64,000 nt of DNA from Candidatus Jettenia caeni. GTDB lineage: Bacteria; Planctomycetota; Brocadiia; Brocadiales; Brocadiaceae. Positions 24,372-34,944 of this stretch are shown here, piece after piece. The first letter of the stretch is position 1, and each line of letters starts with the position of its first letter. The notes beneath the pieces were generated by a model, which saw only the letters and a list, made by a program, of their open reading frames with translations, was not told the origin of the DNA and ran no database searches. The stretch spans positions 652,686 to 716,685 of the forward strand of contig BAFH01000002.1 in the NCBI GenBank assembly GCA_000296795.1, given 5' to 3'. Position numbers and translations under genes: made by a program.

Positions 24372-26033
24372 ATGGATCTAACAGCAACGTATACTATTGG
24401 TGATGTGTTACTTGAAATTGGCAAGGTAACAAGAGCTGATCTGGACCGTGCCATTGAAGTCCAAAAACAGACAGGACAGAAGTTGGGGCGTATCCTAATC
24501 GATTTAGGGACTATTTCAGAAGAAGATCTTCGGCTTGCCCACAGTAAATTGCTCCTGTTGCCAATTTGGGAAAAGAAAAAAGAGGATCGTTATCCATTGG
24601 TGGAAAATGTGCCAAAGGTATTTTTGGTATCAAACCGTGTGCTTCCGCTCAATCTGCACAATGGAATACTGGATGTTGCTCTTGCAGATCCGCAGGATTC
24701 ACTCCTCATAGAGACAATTGCATTGTCTACTAACAAGCAGGTTAACGTGTTTGTTGGTTGTGAGAAGGATATCCTGGCTTCTCTTGAGACCCTTTATGAG
24801 GGTGAGATTAAAGAAGAGGATACAGTCACCTCCAGTATTGAGGTGATGGAAGATGTAGAACAATTGAGGGATATGGCATCTGAGGCGCCGGTTATACGCC
24901 TGGTGAATAATACCTTAACAAAAGCTATCGAGATAGGGGCAAGTGATGTCCATTTAGAAGTTTTTGAGAAGAATGCGCGACTGCGGTATCGTGTAGATGG
25001 TGTCTTACGAGAGCTTACGCCGCCTCCCCGGGAAATTTATAACGCTATAATTTCGCGTATTAAGATTATGGCTAAGTTAAATATTGCCGAGAAGCGGCTC
25101 CCGCAAGATGGCCGAATCAAGATGAAGGTAGCCGGGAAGGAGATAGATTTGAGGGTCTCTATTATCCCGATGAGTCATGGCGAGGGGGTTGTCATGAGAA
25201 TTCTGGACAGAACAGCAGTAACACTTGATCTGGAAGCCCTGGGGTTTAGTCAGGAATTTTTGGGTAAGTTTCGGCGTATGGTGAATAAACCTGAGGGTAT
25301 GTTGCTGGTAACCGGACCCACAGGAAGCGGAAAGACAACGACTTTATATGCGGTTCTTAAAGAACTAGTTTCTCCCGAGATAAAGATTGTAACGGTAGAA
25401 GACCCCGTCGAATACAGTATGGAAGATGTAAATCAGATACAGGTAAACCCACAGATTGATCTGACTTTTGCTTCCGGACTGCGATCTATTTTGAGGCACG
25501 ATCCTGATATTATTCTCATTGGTGAAATCCGGGACCGGGAGACGGCTTCTATTGCCATTCAGGCTGCCTTAACCGGGCATCTTGTTTTCTCGACATTGCA
25601 TACAAACGATTCAGCTTCAGCCTTTACTCGCTTAATTGATATGGGAATGGAAGACTATTTGATCTCTTCGTGTATTATTGGTATCCTTGCGCAGCGATTA
25701 GTGCGGAAGATATGCACGCAATGCCGTGAGTCCTATATACCAGGAGAAGATTTACGTAAAACAGCGGGATTGAAAGAGGGAGAGCCTTTATACAAATCCA
25801 GAGGTTGCGATGCATGTAACAATTTGGGGTTTAAGGGAAGAAAGTGTATTGCCGAATTTTTATATGTTGATGATGCCATCCGGCGGCTTATCATATCCCA
25901 TAAAGATTCTAATGAGATCATGAAGGAAGCGGTAAAAAGAGGAACAAAGACATTATGGGAGGATGGTCTTGAAGCTGTACGAAAAGGCGAAACGACGTTG
26001 GATGAATTGCTACGGGTATCTTCCGATACATAA
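24372..26033 (+). CDS. gspE: Type II secretion ATPase GspE
   Basis: A protein of 553 residues. The N-terminal MshEN domain (YTIGDVLLEIGKVTRADLDR) is followed by the motor domain with Walker A TGPTGSGKTTTLYA, the Asp box IKIVTVEDPVEYSMEDVNQI, Walker B ILIGEIRDRETA and the His box TGHLVFSTLHTNDSA. A C-terminal tetracysteine zinc motif, CTQCRESY with CDACN, is present as in GspE/PilB ATPases. It powers pseudopilus assembly. Its neighbours identify it as GspE rather than PilB, although PilB cannot be fully excluded. The stop lies 6 bp from the convergent uvrA stop. Confidence 0.92.
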   Translation: MDLTATYTIGDVLLEIGKVTRADLDRAIEVQKQTGQKLGRILIDLGTISEEDLRLAHSKLLLLPIWEKKKEDRYPLVENVPKVFLVSNRVLPLNLHNGILDVALADPQDSLLIETIALSTNKQVNVFVGCEKDILASLETLYEGEIKEEDTVTSSIEVMEDVEQLRDMASEAPVIRLVNNTLTKAIEIGASDVHLEVFEKNARLRYRVDGVLRELTPPPREIYNAIISRIKIMAKLNIAEKRLPQDGRIKMKVAGKEIDLRVSIIPMSHGEGVVMRILDRTAVTLDLEALGFSQEFLGKFRRMVNKPEGMLLVTGPTGSGKTTTLYAVLKELVSPEIKIVTVEDPVEYSMEDVNQIQVNPQIDLTFASGLRSILRHDPDIILIGEIRDRETASIAIQAALTGHLVFSTLHTNDSASAFTRLIDMGMEDYLISSCIIGILAQRLVRKICTQCRESYIPGEDLRKTAGLKEGEPLYKSRGCDACNNLGFKGRKCIAEFLYVDDAIRRLIISHKDSNEIMKEAVKRGTKTLWEDGLEAVRKGETTLDELLRVSSDT

Positions 26034-26039
26034 AAAGGG

Positions 26040-28838
26040 TTAGGAAAGGGCTTTTTTTAAAAATCTTCCTGTATAGGATCTTTCAATCTTTGCAATCTGT
26101 TCCGGTGTGCCTGCTGCAACTATCTCACCTCCGTTTGCGCCACCTTCTGGACCTAAATCAATAAGGTAATCTGCTGTTTTAATAACGTCCAAATTATGTT
26201 CTATCACGAGAACCGTATTGCCCAAATCGACAAGCTGATGTAATATCTTAAGAAGCTGTTGTATGTCAGCAAAGTGTAGTCCTGTTGTCGGCTCATCGAG
26301 AATATAGAGTGTTTTTCCCGTCGCTTGTTTAGAGAGTTCAGTGGCAAGTTTGATTCTCTGCGACTCTCCTCCAGAGAGAGATGTGCTGGACTGCCCCAGT
26401 TTAATATATCCCAGCCCAACGTTTTTAAGTGTTCTTACAATGCGTTCAATCTTGGGAATATTTTTGAAAAAAAGATAGGCGTCTTCAATACGCATATCGA
26501 GAACATCTGAAATGCTTTTATCTTTGTAAGTAACCTCCAGTGTCGCTTTGTTGTATCTTTTTCCCCCACACTCTTCGCACGTAACGTACATATCAGGAAG
26601 AAAATGCATCTCTACTTTTTTAATTCCCTGTCCTTTGCAGACTTCACATCGTCCGCCACTGATATTAAAGCTATACCTTCCTGCTGTGTAACCACGGATC
26701 TTCGCTTCCGGAATTTGCGCAAAGAGGGAACGAATCAAATCAAATGCCCTTGTATAGGTTGCGGGATTCGAGCGCGGAGTATGTCCTATTGGAGATTGAT
26801 CAATTTCTATAACTTTGTCAATGTGCTCAATACCAAGAATCTCGTCATGTTCTCCTGGCAGATCATGACTGTTGTATAACAGTTTCTTAAGGGAACGAAG
26901 GAGAATATCGTTAACGAGTGTACTTTTCCCGGAGCCGGATACACCCGTGACACAGCAAAAGGTTTTTAAGGGAATTTTTACATGGATGGATTTTAGATTA
27001 TGAGCGCGGGCTCCTTTTATTTCGATAGAGTTTTCTAACTGGACGCTTCTTCTTTTGTCGGGAAGTTCAATTTTAAATGTTTGGTTGAGATATTGCCCGG
27101 TTAATGATGTATGATTGTGAGTGATTTCTTTCAGGGTACCCTGGGCAACAATACTGCCGCCTTTTTCCCCTGCGCCAGGACCGAGGTCGATAATATAATC
27201 TGAGTGGCGAATGGTATCTTCGTCATGTTCCACAAGGATAACGGTATTTCCCTTATCTCGTAATGTATATAAGGTTTGCAGAAGGTGTTCATTATCTCTC
27301 GGATGAAGTCCTATTGTTGGCTCATCGAGTACATAACAAATTCCGACAAGACCTGATCCTATCTGTTTGGCAAGCTGTGTTCTTTGTGCCTCACCCCCGG
27401 AAAGAGTATCACTGCTGCGCCCCAGAGTTAAATAATGTAGTCCTACATCTATCATAAAGGAAAGCCTGTTTTGAATTTCTTTGAGAATTTGCTGAGAAAT
27501 AATTATTTGTTGGTTATGTAACTTCAAAGCATTAAAGAAATGAAAGGCTTCTTCTGTGGTTAGATCCATAATTTCATGAATCGATTTCTCATGAATTTTC
27601 ACTGAGAGGGACTCAGGACGCAACCTGGCTCCATTGCAAGATGCGCAGATTCTATAACCCCTATAGCTGGAAAGACGCTTGATAATGCGCTCGCTGGTTG
27701 TTTTTTCATAGATGCGCCTGAGGTTAGGAATTACTCCTTCAAAATCTTGTATACCAAAGAACAAGGCGTCTGTAACTTCTTTGCTTAATTTTTCAAAGGG
27801 TACGTTCAGAGAATTTGGGAAAATTTTTGAGAATGCCGTAATTTGGTTATCGTAATGAGTTTGAGTTAGCGATCCCCAGTTTTGCCAGGCATCAATAGCC
27901 CCTTCTTTGATGTTAAGTTGTTTATTAGGGACGACTAGTTCCGGGTCAAAATCAAGGGTATTCCCAAGTCCATCACAACTAGGGCATGTACCATAAGGAC
28001 TATTAAATGAAAACATGCGTGGCGTTAATTCCTCGTAACCCCTTCCACACTCAGGACAGGCATAACGTTCACTCAGGATAGAATCTATCCAGGTTTTCTC
28101 ATGCTCCTGGCTTACCAACATAACTCCTTCGCCTAATTGGAGGCACGTTTCTATTGAATCATACAGACGTGCCTGTATATCGTCTTTTATGATCAACCGG
28201 TCCACAATTACATCAATCTCGTGGGATTTATACCTTGCTAATTTTGGGATGGCCTTAAGATCCATAATGGCATTATTAACACGGGCACGTACATAACCCT
28301 TTTGCATTATTGACTGAAATACCTCCCGGTGTTCGCCCTTTTTACCTTTGATAAGTGGTGCAAGAAGCATAACCTTGGTTCCTTGAGGAATTTCCATTAT
28401 CCTTTGGACCATCTGATCAATACTTTGGCGGGAAATAATACATTTACAATGATAACAATAAGGAGTGCCAATTTTTGCATACAGTAAACGCAAATAATCA
28501 TAAATTTCAGTAACAGTTGCCACCGTTGAGCGCGGACTCGGTGGGCAGGTACGTTGCTCAATGGCAATGGTGGGCGGAAGACCCTCAATAAGTTCTACGT
28601 CAGGTTTTTGTATTTGATCTAAAAATTGCCGTGCGTAAGAGGAAAGGCTCTCAATATACCGGCGTTGACCTTCTGCGTAAATTGTGTCAAAAGCGAGGGA
28701 TGATTTTCCAGAACCACTGATACCGGTAATAACAACGAGCCGGTCCCGTGGGATATCGATATTAATTCCTTTGAGATTGTGTTCTCTGGCGCCACGGATA
28801 GCGATGATATTATTTGAATTATTATTTTCTTTCGTCAT
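26040..28838 (-). CDS. uvrA: Excinuclease ABC subunit A
   Basis: A protein of 932 residues, the DNA-damage sensor of nucleotide excision repair. It has two ABC ATPase modules: Walker A motifs [20 protein letters not shown] and [15 protein letters not shown], with signatures [12 protein letters not shown] and [12 protein letters not shown]. Zinc-binding Cys sets are at CYHCK/CPECG and at CEVCKGQG with [10 protein letters not shown]. The N-terminal [19 protein letters not shown] is canonical. It is transcribed toward gspE with nearly touching stops. Confidence 0.97.
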   Translation of the reverse strand: MTKENNNSNNIIAIRGAREHNLKGINIDIPRDRLVVITGISGSGKSSLAFDTIYAEGQRRYIESLSSYARQFLDQIQKPDVELIEGLPPTIAIEQRTCPPSPRSTVATVTEIYDYLRLLYAKIGTPYCYHCKCIISRQSIDQMVQRIMEIPQGTKVMLLAPLIKGKKGEHREVFQSIMQKGYVRARVNNAIMDLKAIPKLARYKSHEIDVIVDRLIIKDDIQARLYDSIETCLQLGEGVMLVSQEHEKTWIDSILSERYACPECGRGYEELTPRMFSFNSPYGTCPSCDGLGNTLDFDPELVVPNKQLNIKEGAIDAWQNWGSLTQTHYDNQITAFSKIFPNSLNVPFEKLSKEVTDALFFGIQDFEGVIPNLRRIYEKTTSERIIKRLSSYRGYRICASCNGARLRPESLSVKIHEKSIHEIMDLTTEEAFHFFNALKLHNQQIIISQQILKEIQNRLSFMIDVGLHYLTLGRSSDTLSGGEAQRTQLAKQIGSGLVGICYVLDEPTIGLHPRDNEHLLQTLYTLRDKGNTVILVEHDEDTIRHSDYIIDLGPGAGEKGGSIVAQGTLKEITHNHTSLTGQYLNQTFKIELPDKRRSVQLENSIEIKGARAHNLKSIHVKIPLKTFCCVTGVSGSGKSTLVNDILLRSLKKLLYNSHDLPGEHDEILGIEHIDKVIEIDQSPIGHTPRSNPATYTRAFDLIRSLFAQIPEAKIRGYTAGRYSFNISGGRCEVCKGQGIKKVEMHFLPDMYVTCEECGGKRYNKATLEVTYKDKSISDVLDMRIEDAYLFFKNIPKIERIVRTLKNVGLGYIKLGQSSTSLSGGESQRIKLATELSKQATGKTLYILDEPTTGLHFADIQQLLKILHQLVDLGNTVLVIEHNLDVIKTADYLIDLGPEGGANGGEIVAAGTPEQIAKIERSYTGRFLKKALS

Positions 28839-28971
28839 TATGATCTATACAGGATGGATAAACCAGGCCTGTTTTATGAAATAAAATTTTCAGAAATTTA
28901 TACCGATGGGTATCAACACAAAAGACATCTGCAAAAGTAAACGGAGGTAGATGCAACGAGGGGTTTTTTCC

Positions 28972-30474
28972 CTATGAGAATCGGGTCCAGTCCTGGATGA
29001 GTTGAATGAGCAGCCTGACGCCAACACCTGAAGCCCCTTTCCGGGTGTAGGCAGTATTTTTATCGCACCAGGAGGTGCCGGCAATATCAAGATGCACCCA
29101 AGGGTATTTTTCGGTAAATTTGCTTAAAAAGCACGCTGCTGTAATTGCCCCTGCATGAGGGCCTCCTGTATTTTTAATATCTGCAATATCACTCTTGATG
29201 TACTCTTGATATTCATCCCAGAGAGGCAGTTCCCAAACCCTTTCCCAGGATTTTTCTCCGGCAATCCTAATCCTTTTTTTCAGCTCTTCATTGTTTCCTG
29301 CCATACCTGTGGCAATTGTGCCCAGGGCAACTACGCAAGATCCGGTAAGGGTGGCTAAATCAATAACAGCATCAGGTTTATAGTCTTCCGCATATCCCAA
29401 TGCATCAGCGAGGATAAGGCGCCCCTCTGCGTCAGTATTTACAACTTCTGCAGTCTTGCCAGAATAAAATTTTACAATATCACCGGGTTTTATTGCTGAA
29501 CTGCCAGGCATATTCTCTGTGCAGGGAATAAGGCCAATGATACGCTGAGGTAGTCTCATTTTGGATATAGCTTTCATAGCGCCCATAACTGCAGCAGCGC
29601 CGGACATATCACTTTTCATTTGATCCATATCTTTTGCTGGTTTTATACAAATTCCACCCGAGTCGAAAGTAATTCCTTTTCCAACGAATATAATCGTATC
29701 TTGATTTTTAGCGTGTATATTATATTCAAGGATAATAAGTTTTGGTGGTTGATTACTACCTTGTGAAACACCCAATATACCACCCATGCCTAATTTTTTT
29801 AATTCCGGCGTTGATACTATTTTACAATGAACGCCTGTCTCTCCGGCCAATTTTTTTGCAGTATTGGCTAAAATGGTTGGGGTTTTATCCTGCGCTGGTG
29901 TATTGATCAAATCACGGGTAAAACAGACAGCATCTGCAATAATTTGTCCATGTTTGACACCTTCCTGGGCAGGTTTTGATGTTTCTTTATGAGATAAAAG
30001 GAGGGTAATTGTTTTGAGCTCTTTTTTCTCTTCTGGTAGTACATATTTATATTTTTGAAATGTATAGAGAGCAAGTAGACATCCTTCCGTGTAAGCCTGA
30101 TACCACTCAGGAGAAGCAGGCATATCGATTGAATCGATTACGCTGGTAACTTCCCCAATTCCTATATCGTATACTATACTGGCTGTAGTACCTGCAGCTT
30201 GCCTTACTTTATCTAAAGTTACCTCTTTTTTCTTGCCAAGGCCTACCAGCATGATACGCTTAGCAGGTATTTTCCCATACGTTGGGAGAATAAGTGTCTT
30301 ATTAAGTTTAGCAACAAATTCCTTTTTCTTTATTAACTCGGATACAATGTTATGTAAGGCATTATCACAATACGTGAGCATATCATCCGCTATCGGTAGG
30401 TCTTCATATAGGTAAAAAGCGAGTATTTCTGCAGATTCTTTTTCAACCGTGCCAACTTTTATACGAATGTTCAT
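28972..30474 (-). CDS. pepA: Leucyl aminopeptidase (M17)
   Basis: About 500 residues from MNIRIKVGTVEKES. The M17 catalytic core is complete: VGKGITFDSGGICIKPAKDM with metal-binding Lys and Asp, SDMSGAAAVMGAM, and NTDAEGRLILADALGYAED, the family signature. It removes N-terminal residues from peptides as a hexameric dimetal enzyme in the cytoplasm. Some homologues also bind DNA at cer-type sites; nothing here indicates that. It is divergent from nifU across a 265-bp region. Confidence 0.95.
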   Translation of the reverse strand: MNIRIKVGTVEKESAEILAFYLYEDLPIADDMLTYCDNALHNIVSELIKKKEFVAKLNKTLILPTYGKIPAKRIMLVGLGKKKEVTLDKVRQAAGTTASIVYDIGIGEVTSVIDSIDMPASPEWYQAYTEGCLLALYTFQKYKYVLPEEKKELKTITLLLSHKETSKPAQEGVKHGQIIADAVCFTRDLINTPAQDKTPTILANTAKKLAGETGVHCKIVSTPELKKLGMGGILGVSQGSNQPPKLIILEYNIHAKNQDTIIFVGKGITFDSGGICIKPAKDMDQMKSDMSGAAAVMGAMKAISKMRLPQRIIGLIPCTENMPGSSAIKPGDIVKFYSGKTAEVVNTDAEGRLILADALGYAEDYKPDAVIDLATLTGSCVVALGTIATGMAGNNEELKKRIRIAGEKSWERVWELPLWDEYQEYIKSDIADIKNTGGPHAGAITAACFLSKFTEKYPWVHLDIAGTSWCDKNTAYTRKGASGVGVRLLIQLIQDWTRFS

Positions 30475-30665
30475 AAGTTTACCCCAAATCATGCTATACT
30501 ATGTTCTAATTATAAAATTCCAGGCATCTTACGATTATAAAGCCCCTGTTTATGAATGTCAAGCTATCTTTGTATCAAGGAGTCTTGATACCTTTACTTT
30601 CGGTGTATATGTTAGCGAATAAGAGAGAGATGTATGAGTTTGAATTAGACGAGGCAGGGTAAACT

Positions 30666-30703
30666 TGACATTATTGGTATAAAAGAATATAGTTATACTA
30701 TAG
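30666..30703 (+). promoter_or_regulatory. nifU-nifS promoter with a palindrome over the -10 box
   Basis: TTGACA at 30666-30671, a 17-bp spacer, and TATAGT at 30689-30694. The -10 hexamer is one arm of a perfect palindrome TATAGT-TAT-ACTATA (30689-30703), so a repressor bound there would block the promoter. The start codon is a GTG at 30739 preceded by GGAAAGGAATAAGAG. The regulator is unknown. Confidence 0.5.
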
Positions 30704-30738
30704 TTTACTAAAATAATTTAATGGGAAAGGAATAAGAG

Positions 30739-31587
30739 GTGTGGGATTATTCTGAAAAGGTTAAAGACCATTTTTTCCATCCAAGAAATGTGGGCGATAT
30801 TGAAGACCCAGATGCTGTTGGTGAAGTTGGAAGTCTTGCCTGCGGGGATGCATTAAAGTTGATGTTAAAACTGGACGGATCTGGTCGTATTACCGATGCA
30901 AAGTTTAAAACATTTGGGTGTGGAAGCGCCATAGCCTCTGCCAGCGCCTTGACAGAGATGGTCAAGGGAAAGACGTTAAGCGAGGCTGCAAAAATTACCG
31001 ATAATGATATTGCTGAGTATTTGGACGGGCTTCCTGAGCAAAAGATGCATTGTTCTGTAATGGGACGCGAAGCTCTGGAAGCGGCTATTGCCAATTATCG
31101 GGGACAAAAAATAGAGAAACCCGTTGATGAAGGGACTATTGTTTGTAAATGTTTTGGTGTGACAGATAATAAAATTGCCCATGAGGTTAGAGAACATAAA
31201 TTAACCACCATTGAGCAGGTTACTAATTTCTGCAAGGCGGGAGGTGGGTGCCGCTCATGCCATCCCCAAATTCAGGCCATTATAGATGAAGTTTGGCAAA
31301 AAGAAAAGGAGAAGGTAATGATTGCGAAGAGTCCTGCTAAAAGATTGACAAATATTCAAAAAATGAAGATGGTACAAGAAGTTATTGAAAGGGATATTCG
31401 TCCTACTCTTCAGGCTGATGGAGGCGATATTGAACTGATCGATATAGATGGTGACCGTGTTACGGTCTCTTTTCGGAAAAGCTGCGTAGAGTGCCCCAGC
31501 TCAAAGGTTACGTTGAAATCAACCGTAGAGGCAAAATTAAGGGAATTTGTAACAGATTCGCTTATCGTCGAGGAGGTGTCCTCATGA
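30739..31587 (+). CDS. nifU: FeS cluster scaffold NifU (three-domain)
   Basis: A protein of 282 residues from a GTG. The N-terminal IscU-like scaffold (1-125) has three cluster-binding Cys in GSLACGDALK, FGCGSAIASAS and KMHCSVMG. The central Bfd-like [2Fe-2S] domain has CKCFG and CRSCHPQ. The C-terminal Nfu domain has CVECPSSKVTLK. It assembles FeS clusters with sulfur from NifS, whose gene overlaps its end. No nitrogenase genes are nearby, so the pair probably serves general cluster assembly, as in bacteria rich in multihaem and FeS enzymes. Confidence 0.96.
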   Translation: MWDYSEKVKDHFFHPRNVGDIEDPDAVGEVGSLACGDALKLMLKLDGSGRITDAKFKTFGCGSAIASASALTEMVKGKTLSEAAKITDNDIAEYLDGLPEQKMHCSVMGREALEAAIANYRGQKIEKPVDEGTIVCKCFGVTDNKIAHEVREHKLTTIEQVTNFCKAGGGCRSCHPQIQAIIDEVWQKEKEKVMIAKSPAKRLTNIQKMKMVQEVIERDIRPTLQADGGDIELIDIDGDRVTVSFRKSCVECPSSKVTLKSTVEAKLREFVTDSLIVEEVSS

Positions 31588-32789
31588 AATTTGTATATGC
31601 GGACAATAATGCTACGACAATGGTTGCTCCTGAGGTTGTAGAAACCATGCTGCCTTATTTTACAGAATATTATGGGAATCCTTCAAGTATGCATACCTTT
31701 GGTGGCCAGGTAGCAAAAAAGATTGATAGTGCAAGACAACAAGTGGCAGAGCTTATTGGCGCCGATCCTGGAGAAGTTATATTTACAAGCTGTGGCACAG
31801 AAAGCGATAATGCAGCCATTTTAGGGATACTTAAGGCAAACCCGCACAAGAGACATATCGTAACTTCAAGAGTAGAGCATTCCGCTGTCTACAACTTATG
31901 CAAGTATCTGGCTCAGAATGGTTATCATGTAACAGAGTTAGGTGTAGATACGCATGGGATGCTTAACCTCAATGAATTAGCGGATGCAATAAAAGAAGAT
32001 ACGGCAGTTGTATCGATTATGTATGCAAACAATGAGACAGGAGTGATTTTCCCTATAGAGGAAATCGGCAATATTGTGAAGCAGAAAGGCTCTTTATTGC
32101 ATACAGATGCCGTGCAGGCCGTGGGCAAGATACCGATAAACCTTTCAAAGAGTACGATAGATCTCTTAACACTCTCCGGGCACAAATTGCATGCTCCAAA
32201 GGGAGTAGGTGCGCTTTTTATTAGAAAGGGAATTACCTTTGCTCCTTTTATCATTGGTGGACATCAGGAAAAAAATCGCCGTGGTGGCACGGAGAATGTT
32301 CCGTCAATCATAGGGCTTGGCAAGGCATGTGAATTGGCAAAAAAGCACCTGGTGGAGGAACAGAATGGTGTAAAATTATTAAGGGATAAGCTGGAGAACG
32401 AAATACTCGAAAAGGCGCCAGATGCCAGATTAAACGGGCATAAAATACACCGTCTTCCCAATACTACAAATTTGAGTTTTGAGTTTGTAGAAGGTGAAGC
32501 GATTTTGCTATTGCTCAATGAAAAAGGCATTTGCGCTTCATCCGGGTCTGCTTGTACTTCCGGCTCTCTGGAACCTTCCCATGTACTAAGGGCTATGGGT
32601 GTTCCTTTTACTGCGGTACATGGCTCGGTACGGTTAAGCTTAAGCCGATATAGCACGATGGAAGACGTTGATTTCATTATCGAACATCTTCCGCCCATTA
32701 TTAGAAGATTAAGAGAAATATCACCTTATGGCAGGGATACAAAAGTAAAAGGACAAGTTGTTACTACTCAAGTATCAGCAAGGCCATAG
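31584..32789 (+). CDS. nifS: Cysteine desulfurase NifS
   Basis: A PLP enzyme of 401 residues that releases sulfur from cysteine for NifU. The start is the ATG at 31584, overlapping the nifU stop (ATGA). KFVYADNNATTMVAPEVVE is the canonical N-terminus, HTDAVQAVGKIPI and LSGHKLHAPKGVGAL contain the PLP Lys, and the catalytic Cys loop is CASSGSACTSGS. The C-terminus adds a short basic extension. It is convergent with htrA across a bidirectional terminator. Confidence 0.96.
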   Translation: MKFVYADNNATTMVAPEVVETMLPYFTEYYGNPSSMHTFGGQVAKKIDSARQQVAELIGADPGEVIFTSCGTESDNAAILGILKANPHKRHIVTSRVEHSAVYNLCKYLAQNGYHVTELGVDTHGMLNLNELADAIKEDTAVVSIMYANNETGVIFPIEEIGNIVKQKGSLLHTDAVQAVGKIPINLSKSTIDLLTLSGHKLHAPKGVGALFIRKGITFAPFIIGGHQEKNRRGGTENVPSIIGLGKACELAKKHLVEEQNGVKLLRDKLENEILEKAPDARLNGHKIHRLPNTTNLSFEFVEGEAILLLLNEKGICASSGSACTSGSLEPSHVLRAMGVPFTAVHGSVRLSLSRYSTMEDVDFIIEHLPPIIRRLREISPYGRDTKVKGQVVTTQVSARP

Positions 32790-32857
32790 GAGGGATAAAG
32801 CCCGGTTTAGTCTGTTTTCTTGCTTGATATGATAATGGGGTCAGTCTGAGAAATAAT

Positions 32858-32906
32858 AAAACCCCCTTAACTTTCCTTTTTCATAAAAGGAGGTTCAGGG
32901 GGTTTT
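32858..32906. terminator. Bidirectional terminator between nifS and htrA
   Basis: AAAACCCCCTTAA pairs with TTCAGGGGGTTTT around a ~22-base loop. A-rich and T-rich flanks on both sides allow termination of both convergent genes. Confidence 0.75.
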
Positions 32907-32940
32907 GGTTTTTATAACGGTGAATTTCCAGAGCAGGAAC

Positions 32941-34521
32941 TTATTTTCCCTTTATTTTAATAATAACATACCGGGAAAATTCTCCTCGTTTTACCAGCAT
33001 AAGGATACCTTTTTCCTTATCTGCCTCATTTAATGCCTTTTTAAATTCTGTGACATTGCTAATCTTCTTTCTGTTTACTTCCTTAATAATATCGCCTTCT
33101 CTTATATCTGACATGCCGGCAGGGCTTCCTGGCTGGATATTTGAGACTATTACACCACTCTCATCTTCAATACCCAGATTTTTGGCAATCTCTTTTGTAA
33201 GATTTTGCACCGTCATTCCAAGTTCTTTCTGTTCCTTTTCAAGAGGAGGTGTACCGCCTGGTCCAATGGCAAATAATTCTGCTGGTTGTTCGCCAATCTT
33301 GATGGATAATTCTTTTTCTTTGCCGTCCCTCAGGACTTTCATTTTTACTTTTTTTCCGACTTCTGTTTGAGCAACGGTATTACGGAGATGATTTACATCC
33401 CGAATAGGCTTTCCTTCGTATTCTGTGATAATATCTCCACGCTCAAGTCCGGCTTCCTGTGCAGGGGAATTTTCCTGAACATCACTTACCAGAACACCTT
33501 CTGTAACGGTAACATTAAACGACTTTGCCAGAGCGGGGTCGATATCCTGGATAACAACGCCCAGCCATCCCCGGGTAACTTTCCCTTTTTCTATAAGATC
33601 CTTCATAACAATTTTTACCATGTTCACGGGTATGGCGAACCCGATACCCTGATAACCACCACTTCTGGTAAATATGGCGGTATTGATACCCATTACCTCG
33701 CCTCGTATGCTGACAAGAGGACCACCGCTATTACCAGGGTTGATAGCTGCGTCCGTTTGAATCATATCTTCATATTGTGCGACACCGACGTTGGCTCTTC
33801 CCGTAGCGCTAATGACACCGATAGAAACTGTTTGTGATAAACCGAAAGGATTTCCAATAGCGATAGCCCATTGTCCAACCTGAATGGTATCAGAATCACC
33901 GAGCTTCGCTAAAGGCAAATTATCTCCTTCTATTTTTACTACAGCAATATCTGTTTGAGGATCGGTACCGATAACCTTCCCATCAAATTCCCTTTTGTCT
34001 CCCAAGGTAACCTTGAGTTCATCGGCATCTTCTACTACATGGTTATTCGTTATAATGTATCCTTTTTCACTGTCTATAATTACCCCTGAACCAAGGCCTT
34101 GTATTTTAAAGTCGCCTTCAGGAAATCGTGGTTTAAAGAACCTGTCAAAAAAATCATCGCCAAAAAAATCTCTGAACTGACGGAATGGATCGCCTTCATC
34201 TTCCTGGTCAGGCTCTGATCTGGGTGAAGGTGAATGAAACCGATCATTTGGCATTTGCCGCTGTCTTTGCTGCTGACTATGTTTAAAGGTTTTTACAGAA
34301 GTGATTGAGACTACTGCGGGTTTAACCTGATTAACCACATTTTGGAATACATGTTCAAGATGCACGGCTGTGGCAAGCGCATCTGCGTCAGCTTCATGTG
34401 TCTGTTTATTTGCAGCGCATACTACGGCTCCATAAGACAGATACATACCGATTCCGAAGCAAAGACTAAAAGCTACTACGAAAAGAGGACGAAGATAAAA
34501 TTTTCCTAATTTGTTGCCCAT
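32941..34521 (-). CDS. HtrA/DegP-family periplasmic serine protease
   Basis: About 526 residues from MGNKLGKFYLRP. An N-terminal signal/anchor (FVVAFSLCFGIGMYLSYGAV) is followed by a trypsin-like domain with the complete triad: His in TNNHVVEDA, Asp in PQTDIAVVKIE, Ser in NPGNSGGPLV. Two PDZ domains follow (KSFNVTVTEGVLVSDVQENS and ESGVIVSNIQPGSPAGMSDI). It degrades or refolds damaged envelope proteins. A Gln/Arg/Pro-rich linker lies between the helix and the protease domain. Confidence 0.93.
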   Translation of the reverse strand: MGNKLGKFYLRPLFVVAFSLCFGIGMYLSYGAVVCAANKQTHEADADALATAVHLEHVFQNVVNQVKPAVVSITSVKTFKHSQQQRQRQMPNDRFHSPSPRSEPDQEDEGDPFRQFRDFFGDDFFDRFFKPRFPEGDFKIQGLGSGVIIDSEKGYIITNNHVVEDADELKVTLGDKREFDGKVIGTDPQTDIAVVKIEGDNLPLAKLGDSDTIQVGQWAIAIGNPFGLSQTVSIGVISATGRANVGVAQYEDMIQTDAAINPGNSGGPLVSIRGEVMGINTAIFTRSGGYQGIGFAIPVNMVKIVMKDLIEKGKVTRGWLGVVIQDIDPALAKSFNVTVTEGVLVSDVQENSPAQEAGLERGDIITEYEGKPIRDVNHLRNTVAQTEVGKKVKMKVLRDGKEKELSIKIGEQPAELFAIGPGGTPPLEKEQKELGMTVQNLTKEIAKNLGIEDESGVIVSNIQPGSPAGMSDIREGDIIKEVNRKKISNVTEFKKALNEADKEKGILMLVKRGEFSRYVIIKIKGK

Positions 34522-34944
34522 GAAGACCTCCTTCAAAATAAAAGTTTAAATCCTAAACGGCCTTTCTTTAAATGAATTCTATGCAAGATATATTTTTTTG
34601 TCAAATCAAAACTCAGGGATACTTCTATAGTGCTTGCAATCTCTATTCCGCATTGATAGAATATATCTTCACTGTTGAATCTCATGAAAAATACTGGGGT
34701 AACCCTTGATTTTATAGGAGCAAGCTTCGTTTCCCGAAATTCATAAGGGCTACCTTAATCTTAATACATATGTCGAAGCATGAGATCTATCCGCATGTTT
34801 GAATCAATATTGACAGATAATTCTCATTATTAACCTCATCGCAAATATCCTGAAGCTAAAAATACAGGGTTTATATAAGTACCCTTATGAAACAGGAATT
34901 AATACCTATTTTGTTCCAATGAAATAACAAGAGAAGGGGAATTT
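34522..34944. other. Intergenic region between htrA and the PLD-like gene
   Basis: About 420 bp of AT-rich sequence between divergent genes. No ORF, RNA gene or strong palindrome was found; promoters for both genes must lie here but none is clear enough to place. GAGAAGGGG near 34931 is the ribosome site of the following gene. Confidence 0.4.

Noticed and set aside
30739-32789. Nitrogen-fixation gene cluster
   Set aside because: Only nifU and nifS occur, with no nitrogenase or maturation genes; the pair is enough for general FeS assembly.
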